NCBI RefSeq assembly: GCF_009730915.1
Contig: NC_052489.1
Span: 27,397,916 to 27,461,915, forward strand
DNA length: 64,000 nucleotides
From: Dioscorea cayenensis subsp. rotundata
Taxonomy: Eukaryota; Streptophyta; Magnoliopsida; Dioscoreales; Dioscoreaceae
Direction of reading: 5' to 3'
A program made the position numbers and the translations under genes. A model generated the notes under the pieces. It made no database searches and was not told the DNA's origin. It saw only the letters and a list, made by a program, of their open reading frames with translations. Position 1 is the first letter of the stretch. Every line of letters begins with the position of its first letter. Shown in pieces: positions 50,040 through 61,832 of this stretch.

Positions 50040-50979
50040 TCACTTTCTTGGCAGTCCACATTTACACATTTTAATACAGCTAGAAGGGCGAGCACGGGTA
50101 ACAAATCCCAGGTTATTTGATCTTCATTCTTCTAGTTCTTCTGTGGTATATCATCCGAATATACAATCAGTAAAGTCCAGTTCTGATGTCAAGGAGTATA
50201 TCGAGAAAGGGGGTGACTACGTGGACTGGGGTCAGTTCCAGGTTGACGGCAGATCGTCCAGAGACGGAAGACATAACTTGTCAACTGTCTATGCCGATGC
50301 ACTGAACTCTGGTTCAATGGAAGCTGCATTACAGATTATTTGGGAAAATAATCCCAGAGCTTTTACTTTACAATACCATAATCTTAAACCTAATTATGAA
50401 CGGATATTTCAGAAACCGTTGGATCTTTACACATAATTCTGGGATTATTCAATGTTCAAGATTACTCCACTTATGAATAATTAGCTTGAGCATAATTTTT
50501 AGATTAATTTTGCTGCGCGGCCGGACGAAAATATAATTAAACATAAGGAGGATTGTTTGTGGCCGACAAGCCTGATCGTTGAAGGACCAAGCAACATAGG
50601 AAAGACTGCTTGGGCCCGTTCTCTCGGTAAGCATAACTACATTTGCGGTCATTTGGATTTCAATCATGCCACGTTTCACCAGGACATGTTATACAATGTC
50701 ATTGATGATGTGGCGCCAAGTTATCTACGTATGAAACATTGGCGGGAGCTTATCAGTGCTTAGAGAGATTGGCAGACAAACTGTAAGTACGGCAAGTCAA
50801 TTCAAATTAAAGGTGGCATTCCGTCAATTGTTCTTTGTAACCCGGGCCATGATTCATGTTACAGGGAATATCTTGACAAGTTCGAGAATATGACCCTCCG
50901 TGAGTGGACACTGAAAAATGCCTCTTTTGAATTCCTGCATGATCCTCTTTACACAAAGGTTGACAACGGTAACCATGAC
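50040..50979 (+). pseudogene. Geminivirus Rep (replication initiator) remnant, partial and broken
   Basis: Recognisable family parts: the HLHILIQ endonuclease motif II region, YHPNIQSVKSSSDVKEYIEK carrying the nicking-tyrosine motif III region, WGQFQVDGRSSRDGR (the GRS-to-oligomerisation part), and the superfamily 3 helicase with the GPSNIGKT nucleotide-binding loop, YNVIDDV and MKHWRELI. Rep nicks the viral origin and unwinds DNA during rolling-circle replication. This copy is a broken fossil and is not expected to be expressed as a working protein. Confidence 0.88.
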
Positions 50980-53588
50980 TGTGAGCCCCACCCCTTAAAT
51001 TAGATCCTAGCCATCAATGCAAACTTTTTCAATCAGAGCCATTGATTTATAAGATTTTAAAACCCTTGTTCTTATCCTTGCGGTTACCACATATCACGAT
51101 CTGACTGCAACTCCACCGCCTACGATCTCCTATTGTTGTAGAAAAAAAAAACCATAGCCCTCATTTCCTTTACTTCATAGTGGTGCCGGCGGCAAGGACG
51201 AGTGGATCTTCTTATCGAGAGCTGTTTTGCTTCTTTGAAGGTAGGATCTTTGAGCTTTGTGCATAATATTAATGATTATTATTGATGCAGGTTGGCTCTA
51301 GATTTCTTTCTTTATGAAACCCTAAAATTTGTTTTTATTTGTGATTCACCTTTAATCCTTAGATTTAGCCCTTGAGTTTCTAGGGTTTGTTCCCAATTTG
51401 TAGTTTGAAGGAGTTTTGTTTCTTTTTTTGATATGTGCACCTAAACATATTCTTAGGATCTTTGACCGTGATGTTTTTATGGATTTAATCACATCTCAAG
51501 GATGATATTTTGCATGATATATTTGATGTAATGTGAAGTATAGTTGATTGAGGTATAATCTTTTGCCATGAGAAAGGAATTGTTAGTTGATTTAATTTGA
51601 TAGGTTTCAGATTTTTCGTTTTTGACAATAGCAAAAATCCCTCTCTGATTATATGGATTTTAGAGGAAGAATTTGGAGGAGAGTAAAATATAAAAGTTGT
51701 AGATTTTGATGTTACCTAGATACCTGCAAAGTTTCAGATTTTATGCATCTGTAGTTTGTGAGATATAGCTTTATTAGTATAATTATCTCGGATGATATTT
51801 CTGTGCAGAACTTGAAGAATCATGGCCAATTTTGATGATCAGGAAGATTGAATTAGATAAGGTGAAAAATAAGAAAGTCGTTCATTTTTTAGGTGTCTGA
51901 TTGTCAGCAAAGTTTCATTATGTTTGGAGTTGTAGATTAAGAGATATGCATATTTTAAAAGTATATGTCTGAATTATAATTTTGCAGAAATAGTTAGAGA
52001 TTCAATTGAATGTTATAAATTGAGTAGTACTCTAAATTATGTGAATTTTGGCTATGTCATAGTGTTAGGTGTCTATTATTCCCAGAATTTTTAAATTTGT
52101 GATTTGGAAAAGTGTAAGTGAAATTATGAGGGTTTTGGTACTCATTGATTATGTTGGAATTATTGATATGGCTTTTAGAGTGGGTAATTGCTATTGTACC
52201 CTCACAATAATCAATATTTGGGAGTGTAGAATAATAGTTTGAAATTTTTGCATTTGTACCCTTCTAAAAATCTTTTTGTTTAATACTATTGTTTGTTAGC
52301 CTCGATTTGTTATTTGAAAACTAATTGGATCTCTTCCCAAATATAGGACATGCTAAAGGTGTAAGGTTTGGGAGTATTTTTTTGGCGTTAATCAGGTAAG
52401 TATCCCACATATAAACCCTATTATATGTATATACTTGAAAATTCAAGTTTTGTGAACTTTTGGAATTTTTAAAGAAAATTACTGATTATTTTGACATATA
52501 TATTTTGAATTATTTATTTATTATTATTTTTGGAATTACTTTAAATTATTTGAAATTTTGAGTTAATGATATTTTATTTTGGATTAGAATTATCTGACAA
52601 GTTTAAATATTTATTTTAAATTCGGATTATTTAATTTGTAAAATTTTAAATAGTTTATCTAAATATGTATTATTTCAATTCTGAATTGTAGATATGTTGT
52701 TAGTTAATTTCTAATTAATTATTATTAAAAAAATTTTAAATTATCTGCTTATGTTTGGATTCAAGTAACTGGTTTATTTTGCTATGATAAAATGGGATCA
52801 TGCGACTGCTAAAAATTTTGTTTGGCAAGTTATTCGTATTTTGCCCAATCCGAATTTTGTTAGTTTATTGTTTTGTGAACATGCCGTATTTTGACATAAA
52901 AACTAGTCCCCAATTAACTATGCAATAGCCCTGTCACTGGGGGTTAAACACTGACCGTGTCGACACATATTTTGTTCTAGAAACTATAGTTTCCCACCGC
53001 CTGTCGGTGAAGAATATCGACCTTTGATAATTTTTGGCTCAGGGGTCATCGAGGGTAAAAAAATATGACTTTTGATAAATTTTGTCTCGGGGCACGAGGG
53101 TAAATATATAGATTACGTGATTTTTGTTTTTGGCAATAGTTGCTTGGGGGACCTATATGTTTAAATTTTTTTGACATCTATGTTTACGTGAAACAAATTT
53201 GTTTTTGGTGATTTTTGCAATTTGATAAATTATGATTTTTGTATAAGTGATTCCCTATATTTTTAGTGGGTGCTTCATCGAGTCGTCGAGCTTATAAATT
53301 TTTGTTGATATCTTTTTTCAGATCGGGAGTAGAGGTCGATAGCGGATAGCTTAGCAAGGATCGTTGAGCCAGCCTGCGTTTTATTTAGCTTGTAATAAGT
53401 CCCGATTGTTGTGGGCCTAGGTTTTATTTGAATAAGTTTATTTTGTTTTTGCAATCCACTGAGTTTGATTCTTTGTTTTGTTTTGGATCAGGATTTGAGG
53501 CCTTGTATGCCTACTTGGTTTCGGCCTTGTAGGTGTACGGTCGTTTGTCGGCGTCCCGGGTCCATAAAGCTTGGTTCGAGGCGTGACA
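50980..53588. mobile_element. Solo LTR of a Ty3/gypsy retrotransposon, Del/Tekay-like
   Basis: The 2609-bp sequence starts TGTGAGCCCCACCCC and ends GGTTCGAGGCGTGACA, with the TG...CA ends of a long terminal repeat. Flanking pentamers ATGAC (50975-50979) and GTGAC (53589-53593) differ at one base and fit a 5-bp target duplication. The length and the GTGACxCC / GGCGTGACA ends recall plant Del/Tekay chromoviruses. No internal coding region or second LTR is present, so it is the product of LTR-LTR recombination. It is inserted into the geminivirus relic and is therefore younger than it. Confidence 0.7.
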
Positions 53589-53593
53589 GTGAC

Positions 53594-54060
53594 GGTTTTC
53601 CTTCCTCAAGTTATTCTACTTAGTGATTGTTCTTGTTTGTTTTGCTTGTTTAAACATGGACAATAGAACGGGTGAGATCATCACAGAGGCACAGGCCAAT
53701 ACGGGGGTATTCTTTTGGAAGCTACATAATCCCTCGTATTTCCAGGTTAAAGAGCACATAGACAGACCCTTCTACAACAACTGGGGCCGTATAACAATGG
53801 AGATTAGGTTCAACTACAATCTCAGGCGAGCTTTAGGGATTCACAAATGCTGGCTCTTCTTCAGAATCTAGACCATCTTACGTCCTCGTTCGGAGAATTT
53901 TCTTCATGTTTTCAGATGTAATGTTAAGGATTTCCTAAGTAATTTCGGTGTTATTTCAATTAATTCGATTATTCGGGTTGTTCAACATTTTGTGGGCCAT
54001 TTTGAGCGGCATATCATTTCGGTAGATAAATCGGACCAAGTCCAGTTCAACCTGTACTAA
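53594..54060 (+). pseudogene. Geminivirus REn (C3, replication enhancer)-like remnant
   Basis: The N-terminal part reads MDNRTGEIITEAQANTGVFF and continues through an RFNYNLRRALGIHKCWLFFR segment, a close match to the C3/AC3 replication enhancer of begomovirus-like geminiviruses; a family-like C-terminus is still visible near 54055. It lies directly after the nested LTR, in the genome position expected for C3 relative to Rep. Broken; a fossil. Confidence 0.85.
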
Positions 54061-54886
54061 TTAATTCTAAGGATAGTTGTTTGTTGTTTATATATATAAT
54101 GTATGTACATATGGGTTGTGAACATTATCGTATGCATTGACATAATTATTTTATTTATATCGAAAATACTAGATACATAATAAAGAGACAGTCATAAATG
54201 CTGTATTGGATATGTATACTACAATAGGTATACAACTCACTAGCCGGTTGTAACTACTCCCTTTGAGGTTCCTACATCACCCAGATCCTGAATTTTCATT
54301 TTTTTCTTAATGCCACCTGGTTTGATGACAGTATATGCTTTGGTGATGTCTTCGTGTTCTTTACTTGTACTAGCAGCTACGCGTAGCATACGGTACATGG
54401 TTCTTCATGTTTGTGCAGTGCGTTGACGTAATCCAGAAGCGGTTGGGGGTTCTCTTCTATGGCTTTCGCGATACATATGCCGTGGATACATTTAATGAGG
54501 GCTGTGGGGCCGTAGCGGAGAAACAATAAATACACAGCCATTATCTATTCTTTCTATATATTTAATACTAATCTATTTATCTTCGGTCGTATATATAGTA
54601 AATATCCTTCCTCTCTACGATTCGTATTCTTCTTATCTAAAATTCCCAACGGTCATGATGTGAACAGCGGTCTGCATGTGGTTTATACAATATTAAATAA
54701 CGGTCAGGTCCCACCACACACAATTTGATAAAGCTTGTTCCCCAGTTATTTTGTTCTTTGTTAGGTTAATATTATTTTAATTGGGGTGGGTCCTACTAGC
54801 TTTGAAATTCTTGAGAAAGCATCTTCGCAGCAACTTTAATTTGAACAGACCAATCCTGACACGCCATGTGGCATGTACGGATCGGG
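54061..54886. other. Unassigned part of the geminivirus relic
   Basis: Lies between REn and the origin hairpin, where a geminivirus carries its virion-sense genes (coat protein, V2), read from the minus strand. I do not recognise coat-protein motifs. A minus-strand stretch starting MAVYLLFLRYGPTALIK around 54526 has an uninterrupted run of about 50 codons that I cannot assign to any family. Confidence 0.4.
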
Positions 54887-54898
54887 GCGGCCATCCGT
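54887..54898. other. One arm of the geminivirus origin stem-loop
   Basis: GCGGCCATCCGT matches the conserved arm GCGGCCATCCG of the geminivirus virion-strand origin hairpin, whose loop holds TAATATTAC. Here the arm is followed at once by plant sequence; loop and second arm are absent. It lies at the expected place and orientation relative to Rep and REn. Confidence 0.75.
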
Positions 54899-54899
54899 G

Positions 54900-56676
54900 T
54901 GCAATAACAAGTACAAACTACAATTTAACTAAATAAAAATCTAAAAAAAGAAACAAAATTTAATTTTTTATTTCTAAATGTCAGTATCCTCAACACAAAT
55001 TTTATTTTTGTCAACATTATTTTTATAAGGTGAACAAGCCATTGTGGGTTAGAAGGCTCAGCACCAATGTGGTAGAATTAGTCGTCTTGAAGCTCACTTG
55101 ACTGGGCACACTAGGGGTATACCTACCAGGTAGTCTAGTCAAAGGTGCATACAAGCACATACGCCGAGTTAATGATCACTCACACACATTGCAAGTGCCC
55201 TAATTTAGCTAGTAGAGGCACATAGTTAATTCCTCATGTGCTCTCTTAGAGGACCAATTTTGGGTCTCTTTTCACACATTGGGGATTGCCACTCGATCTA
55301 AAAATTTTTGCCTTGCCAACAAATGCCCTTCTAATTGTTTAAAATAAATCACTTAATTTTTTTAAAAAAAATATAGATATCACAAGTTTATGGTTTTATT
55401 TAATAATTTTTTTAGTAGTAATATTAAAATAATCATTAAGCAAATAGGTATATAGGCTTTGAAGTTTTTGTTCAGATATTTATAATATATATAATTTAAA
55501 TTATATGTTTCTTCTTTCAGGGTTGTGTTTGTTTGTTGTTGTTGAGACTTGCTTCATTTTTGATGACTGTGGTTAGCCTTTTGTTTGTGTATTTTTTTTA
55601 CTTTTTAATTTGTACTTTAGTTTGCTTGCTCTTGTCTGTAATTAGTGCTTATATGAAAAACATGCCCTTGTAGCTTCTTAAAAAAAAAGAATTATGTAAA
55701 CTATTTATTTCTTGAGGTACTTTTTTTAAAAATAATAAACTTGTTTAAATATATTCTTTAAAAGTATTTATTTCATAAGCAAAGTATTATTGTTTTAATT
55801 TTAAAAAATTAACCCAAACAGCATAAGAAGGAGATTGGCGTTTTTGTGTTTCAAAAAATAGACAAATAAATAAATAAACAAATACCACTTGTTTATTATT
55901 TTGTCCCCAACTGAAGATTGTGTCCATATATATATACATATACTTCTTATAAGATTTTTAATCTTTCACAAAATAGAATTATATAATTTTTTTATTATCA
56001 TAATTTATACTTAAAAGTTTTAATTTGATGATACATCCATCCATGCCCTTATCCATAATATATATATATATATAGACACACAAGTCCAATAAATATAAAT
56101 AAAACTAGAAGCTCCCAACAATTCATAGTTCCACTTAATTTGATCTATCTGGAGTAGAAACAACCCAGTGATTATTAAAATAATCAAACACATAAAAATC
56201 CCCAATGCACTTAAAATATCAACCCATTTATATTCATGTCCTTGCCTTCATCTGAACCGTAAACCTGCTCACTGTCTTATTCTCACATTAATATTTAATT
56301 ATCTGTCTGCGCACAGGCCAATCACACCAACTATATATGTTTGGATCAAGCGCAATATCATATATATATATATATATATATATATGTTTTACCCTTAAGC
56401 TCTCACAAGTTATCACTACTCAATTATTCAAAAAAAAAAGTTATCACTACTCACACCTTAAACTTCCACACTGTCTTTTTTTCATGATTAATTCTCCACA
56501 CAATTAATTAATATTCCTTGTATCATAATCAAATCAAATATTAATCATATATAAAGGCATCCAACATGCAAACAAGCATGTTTGCTTATTTCCAAAACAT
56601 AGTAAATATATCTATAGGTATATTAATTATGCATGTGAAGCGGTAGCTAGTGGGTACGTAATTATATAAGTAAATA
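54900..56676. other. Intergenic, left part of copy 2
   Basis: Non-coding; carries the shared SINE- or LINE-like tail near 55010 and TA runs at 56059-56074 and 56360-56383. No gene. Confidence 0.5.
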
Positions 56677-57464
56677 CTAGAATTTGGACTGGAGGTAGTC
56701 AATGATCTTCACGTCCAGTTGAAAGGCCTTGGCAAGAATAGCATCATTAATGGGTGGATTAGAACCAAAGACTGCATTAGGGATGAGCACAACACCAGGG
56801 TCTTGGCTCCCCTAACCCCTGAAAATGGCCACTGCTGGGGTATCACCATAGTTGAATTGGAAGTGAATGAGACCTTGAGGGAAGACAAACACATCTCCCT
56901 TCTTTACCACCTGTGTGAAAAGTTGGAAATTAGGGGAAGGAGGTGACGAAACCGACGTGAAGTGTGCCTTCGATCACCGTCATGATTTCAGTTCCCCGGG
57001 GATGATAGTGAGGAGGAATCAGACCATAAGGTGCAAAAATCTAATCTTGCAAGTGAGACACCAAGAGTGTTCAGGCCTGGAAGTTGTTGTACAAACACTG
57101 GTGTCACTGCAGAGCCTTGAGGGTTGGATGTGTTGCCCTGGCATGTCCAGGCCGTGAAAGGTGAAATCATCAGCTGAGACGACTTGTGGAGATTTGCAGA
57201 CAAATCCATTCACGAGCACTGAAATCAAGAACAAGAACCATAGAATATAAATATTGATCACAATGACATATATATATAGATCATGCATGCACAAAAACCT
57301 ACGTTAAACTTAATTTGTATGTGCATGCATGCATGTATATTACAAGTACCAGTGGATTTGAGGTCTGCAACACAGAAATCCTGGAGAGGACTTGGATCTG
57401 AAGCAAGAGAATGAGAGAAAGCCAAAGCTAAGAGAGAAAGAAGAAGAACATAAGAAGTAGCCAT
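56677..57464 (-). pseudogene. GLP: Germin-like protein A' (copy 2), apparent frameshifts
   Basis: Same two-exon gene as GLP-A: exon 1 57464-57350 intact, exon 2 57218-56677. Exon 2 differs from GLP-A only by six extra single bases, each lengthening a short run of C, A or G (near 56808, 56815, 56821, 56936, 57035 and 57135). Exons and intron show no substitutions. The insertions scramble the frame locally, though the total (+6) restores the stop. All metal-binding motifs are present in pieces. As annotated it is a pseudogene, but the pattern is that of consensus errors, so the real gene may be intact and identical to GLP-A. Confidence 0.85.
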
Positions 57465-59385
57465 CTTCTTAATTAATTTGTTTATTTCTCTCAATGCTAT
57501 GAGTACTACTTTAGCTTTGATCTTTAATGGGGTAATGAAGGATCTATATATAGAACTAGGGTTTGAAGCAGTCTTACATGGGTGCATAAGCATGTTTGAG
57601 AAGATGAAAAGGTCTACAATGTTTGGTATTGCTTGCATTCTCTCTTACCATCAGTTACTGCAGAGAAGATACATCCTAAATTCTAAGAGAAAGGGAACCT
57701 AATTAATTAGATGATACCTAATGCTAGAAATTCCTACTCTAATAAAGACTCGTTCCTTCATTGAAGTTGGTGTTGAAATTTTTTTCATAATGGATTTGAT
57801 ATTGTATAATTTGTGACAAATCGTCTTAGGATTAAACTTGTCTTATTAGACCTGTTCAAATGAGTGAATATATATATTTGTCAAAGGTTGAAAAGTAATT
57901 AGAGCCCAAGTTTCATAGGAATTTTCCAAATGGTGGTTAATTTACACATATCCTCTATATATTTATTAAAGCATATAGTGACAATCTCATCAACTCTAAT
58001 ATATATATATATATATATAAGTTCTCTATTGTCACATATATTTTGCAATTAATTGAATGACTCATCTTTATTAGCAGGCCAAAAGAATTAAAATGATATT
58101 TTCAGTTTCAAAGTAAGAGTGTGTTATTTATAAACTCATCATGCGATTTTCATAAATATAATATATAATAGATTTTCTTTTTTCTTCGTTTTCTTTCTTG
58201 TCCATTTGGATGGGCCTTGCCTTACATGACTAAACTTCTATCTAAACTAACTTTTTAGATTAAAGTCCATGATGTCATTTTGAAATAACAGATTTTTATT
58301 TCTAAACTACTTCAATAAATTAATGGATGTGAATAATCAATACAACAAGTTTCATCTTACTTAATTATTTTATTTTATTAAAAAATATGGACAAATTACT
58401 CTTGAGAGGAGAAAATTCAGCTTGCTTGTGAGTTAACTTTCCTACATAAAGATTAGTCTTAATTGTAATAAGATAAATTCATATCTCAATTTTGTGGTAT
58501 AAGTATTAAGATATGATTGTAAAAAAAGAGATGATAAATGGTTTAAATTAATTATATATAATTAATTAGGATGAATACCCACAGTATAAATTAAGGAAGA
58601 ATTTTTGAATTATCCACAAGTCTCTGAATTTGTTTTTTTTGGAATAAAGTCTCTGAAAAAATTTCAATATATATAGTTATAAAATCCTCATTTCTCAAAA
58701 AATAAATAAATAAAACCCACAAAAGTTTTTATTTAATCATACCATTTTTAATTTTTTATAGTTTTTTTGAAAAATAAAGTTTTTTTTTTTTGGATAATTG
58801 GAACTTTGTGAGGGATTTATGTGTCTTTTTCAACAAAATAAACAAAAATAACATCCTTAGTTCTAAGGTTGGTAATTATGTTTATGATTGTTATCAATAT
58901 TATGCTATTATTATTAGTTCTAGGGTTGGTAATTATGTTTATGATTGTTATCAATATTATGCTATTCTTATTACTAGATATGTGATTAATATTAGTTTTA
59001 AAATTTTTGTTATTTACTTTTGGTGGCTCTCTTTTGACCAATAATTAAATTAAATGTGATCCATCCATTTTTTCAATATAATGTATGAGAGATTTCATTA
59101 CATTTGCATATTGAAGTCAAATGTCTTAACTACTCAGTCATTAAAATAGTAGTCATGCAAAATCTTCATTAATCTCATTACTTAATATTGAATTCTCTAC
59201 CCCTAAAAAATAAATCTTTTGCAAAAAAATATCTTCTCTTAAAAAAAAATTATTTTGCAAAAAGTATGTTTTAAGATTCTTCTCTATTGTTTGTACTTCC
59301 TTAAATACTCTATTTGCATGATCTCTGAAAAGATATAAAAAACCAACGCTCACATGCAATTAACATTCTCCGCAACAATACATAT
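57465..59385. other. Upstream flank of GLP-A' in copy 2
   Basis: Promoter with CTATATATAG at 57544-57553, then non-coding DNA matching 40190-42650 of copy 1 with one instead of two 729-bp units. Contains the 57-bp direct repeat pair at about 58862-58975. No gene. Confidence 0.5.
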
Positions 59386-59689
59386 ATACACTACAAGAAA
59401 TTAGTGATTTCGCGGCACTCATTTCCCGGCGGTTTTACCTAAATGGCCGCCTGTGTTGCACATTGGGGCGGTTTAGATGGCAGTTAAATGAACGGCCGGT
59501 GTTTTCTTTCATTTGGTGGCGGTTTTTGGTTAAAACGGCCGTTAATTCCGTGGTATTGGCGTCAGTTACATCGGAACAGCCGAGGATGCTATGTAATAGG
59601 CGGCAGTTATGTAACAAACCGCCGGGAACTTATTATTTTCCCGTTGGACGACAACGACTACTTTCTTTTCTCTCGCCCACCCAGCCTGG

Positions 59690-60092
59690 CCGCTTCGCTT
59701 GTTAGGGTTTTTTCACTTTCCCTTTTGCCTCTCTCTTCTCTTCCCGGCCATCTCTCTCCTCTCTCCTTTTCCCGGCCATCTTTCTCCTCTTCCCGGCCAT
59801 CAATCCATCGATCCATCCGAGTTTGCTGCCTTCGATCGTTAACCAACACGCCGGCCATCAACCACTTGTTACATTCAATCTCGGCTTTTCACTCATCTCC
59901 ACGGTAAATCATCTCATTTTGAAACATTATTGGTGATCTTGTTTTTTCAAGCCATCAATTGATGATCTGGTGGCCATCAACCCCTTCACGATCGCTCACG
60001 TCGTCTCTGGTTTCTTGTTTTTTTTGCTTCTTGCCAGAGTCCGATGGTGAGGATGATAGCTCGTCTTCTCAAAGCGAAGCTGTGAAAGAAGA
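59690..60092 (+). other. Host-like leader and small exon inside the CACTA element
   Basis: 59690-59905 looks like a plant 5' leader (CT-rich, TCTCTCTTCTC runs, Kozak-poor), followed by GT (59905) and an intron-like stretch. The segment 60038-60092, bounded by AG and GT, encodes SDGEDDSSSSQSEAVKEE, an acidic, Ser-rich stretch. With the exon at 62050 it may come from a captured gene; its identity is uncertain. Confidence 0.4.
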
Positions 60093-61832
60093 GTATGTCT
60101 TCTTTTATTCTCTTGTTCTCTTGTTCTTCTCTCTATATTCATGGGTGTATGTGGTTCTCCTCTGTGCTTTTCTCTTGCTCGGTTGTTGATTGTTGGTGTT
60201 GGTCCGATCGCGGAGAGGAAGGTTGGTGCTTGCTCTGTTTGGGTTTTTCTTGGGGGAAGATGGAATGGCGAGGTGGGCAATGGCGTCATGCATGGTGTGT
60301 GTGTGTTTGTTGGGAGTTAAGTAAAACAGTGAAATGAGTCTAAATTTTAGAAGCTAATTGACATTTAATTAGAATATAATCTGCGAATTCTTTTGCTTTG
60401 TGGCATCATATGCTTGTAGTGGTCGAGATTTTGTTATAATCACACTTTGCATGGTTTTCTAAGATCACGATTTTATTGTTCTAGTAAATCAGTTGCAAAT
60501 TTTAATTTTAATAAGACAGACTCCTTTCTAAGTTTGATAAGAGATCATCTAAGGCCATTATCATCTTGCTCCTACAATAAGATTTTAAGTTTATACCTTC
60601 AATTAACATTGATGCATATTGAACATTAGTAGTTGATATCTGAAGGACCAAAAGTCTGAAAGTTTCTGTCTGCTTTGTGTGCTGTATTTACTTTTAAACC
60701 TTTTTCCTCTGTAGATTCATCTTGTTCATCTTAAGCCTTGTTATAAACTTATAATTACTTTTAAACCTTTTTCCTCTGTAGATTCAGATATGTTAAAGAA
60801 ATTCTATAGCATGTTGATTTTCTGTGCATGATTTAGATAAATTACTGAAGATGCTATAATATGATGCCATTGTGTTGGTTGTACACATGCATCTAAGTCT
60901 TTGTCTTCTCTTGAGGGTTTTAGCACAGTAGTGGAAGTTTGATTAGCCCCATATTCCTATAGTCATTTTCCTGCTGATCTATCTATCTATCCTCTATGTA
61001 TGTTTGTCTGCATGTATTTATATTTATATGCAGGCTACATTCCTTGCATGTGCAATGAAGTTAATTTGTGCAATTTGAATGATGATGACTATTCTGTATT
61101 CATGAACAGATATATCATAGTGAATGAATTTTTAGGCTGTAAAGTGGTCTGGATAAAATGGAAGGTGTGACATGATAAAATGGTATAAGTGCGATATTGC
61201 ATGAAGTCCTAGCTAAGTTGTGATGAGCTGTGAACTTTGGGATACATTAGTCAATGCTTTTAGCCTTTTATTGTTGCCTAACACTATGTTTTTAGGTTTT
61301 TCTTGAGAAGTACATTGGATGTGGCCTTTTTGTATCTTGTTGCTGAGTTTGGTGCTGCTAATTTATTCCTATACTAATTTCAACTATTCAAGAAATACAT
61401 AAGCTCCTAGTTTGCCTCTAAAGCATTCTCCCTCTTTTGTAGGGTTTTCTTGGTCACTGTGCGGAATTTTTTTTCCTGGATTGATATTTTCTTACTATTG
61501 GTGGTGGTCGTCTCCATCAATTAAGGTACCATTTGTTAATGATATTTAAACTTGTTTAGCAAAATTATTATTGCTATGATGTTAATATGGATAAATTCTA
61601 ACTAAAGCAATTAGGAAATAGATGCAACATGTGAGAGGACCATTTTAGAGAACAAATTACACTAATAATATGAACAACTTGTACAATGTGAACAGACAAA
61701 TATAACACTATAAATATTGGTAAGAGTTTTAATTTATGGTATTTACTAAGTTATTTGTCTAGGCTTAATTTGAACAATTTATATTAATAAATAAATTTTG
61801 TGTTGTTTATTTTTAGACAGTTTTAACTAAAC

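Larger units (their letters stand above)
50028..54899 (+). mobile_element. Endogenous geminivirus relic (with nested solo LTR)
   Basis: Fossil of a single-stranded DNA virus of the family Geminiviridae. In order on the plus strand: a partial Rep remnant (50040-50979), a nested solo LTR (50980-53588), a partial REn-like remnant (53594-54060), an unassigned stretch in the position of the virion-sense genes (54061-54886), and one arm of the origin hairpin (54887-54898). The order Rep then REn then hairpin is that of one linear virus genome read along its complementary sense. The relic is clearly broken, with at least five disruptions besides the nested insertion. It begins where the Harbinger element ends and stops where copy 2 of the GLP block begins. 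Moderately old: the proteins are still easy to recognise. Confidence 0.85.

Noticed and set aside
54768-54780. TTAATATTATT considered as the geminivirus origin nonanucleotide TAATATTAC
   Set aside because: Lacks the final AC and has no GC-rich stem on either side; the true hairpin arm is at 54887-54898.
59488-59907. 139-codon frame at the left end of the CACTA element
   Set aside because: Runs through the subterminal repeat array and a CT-rich leader; composition-driven, and crosses a likely splice donor.
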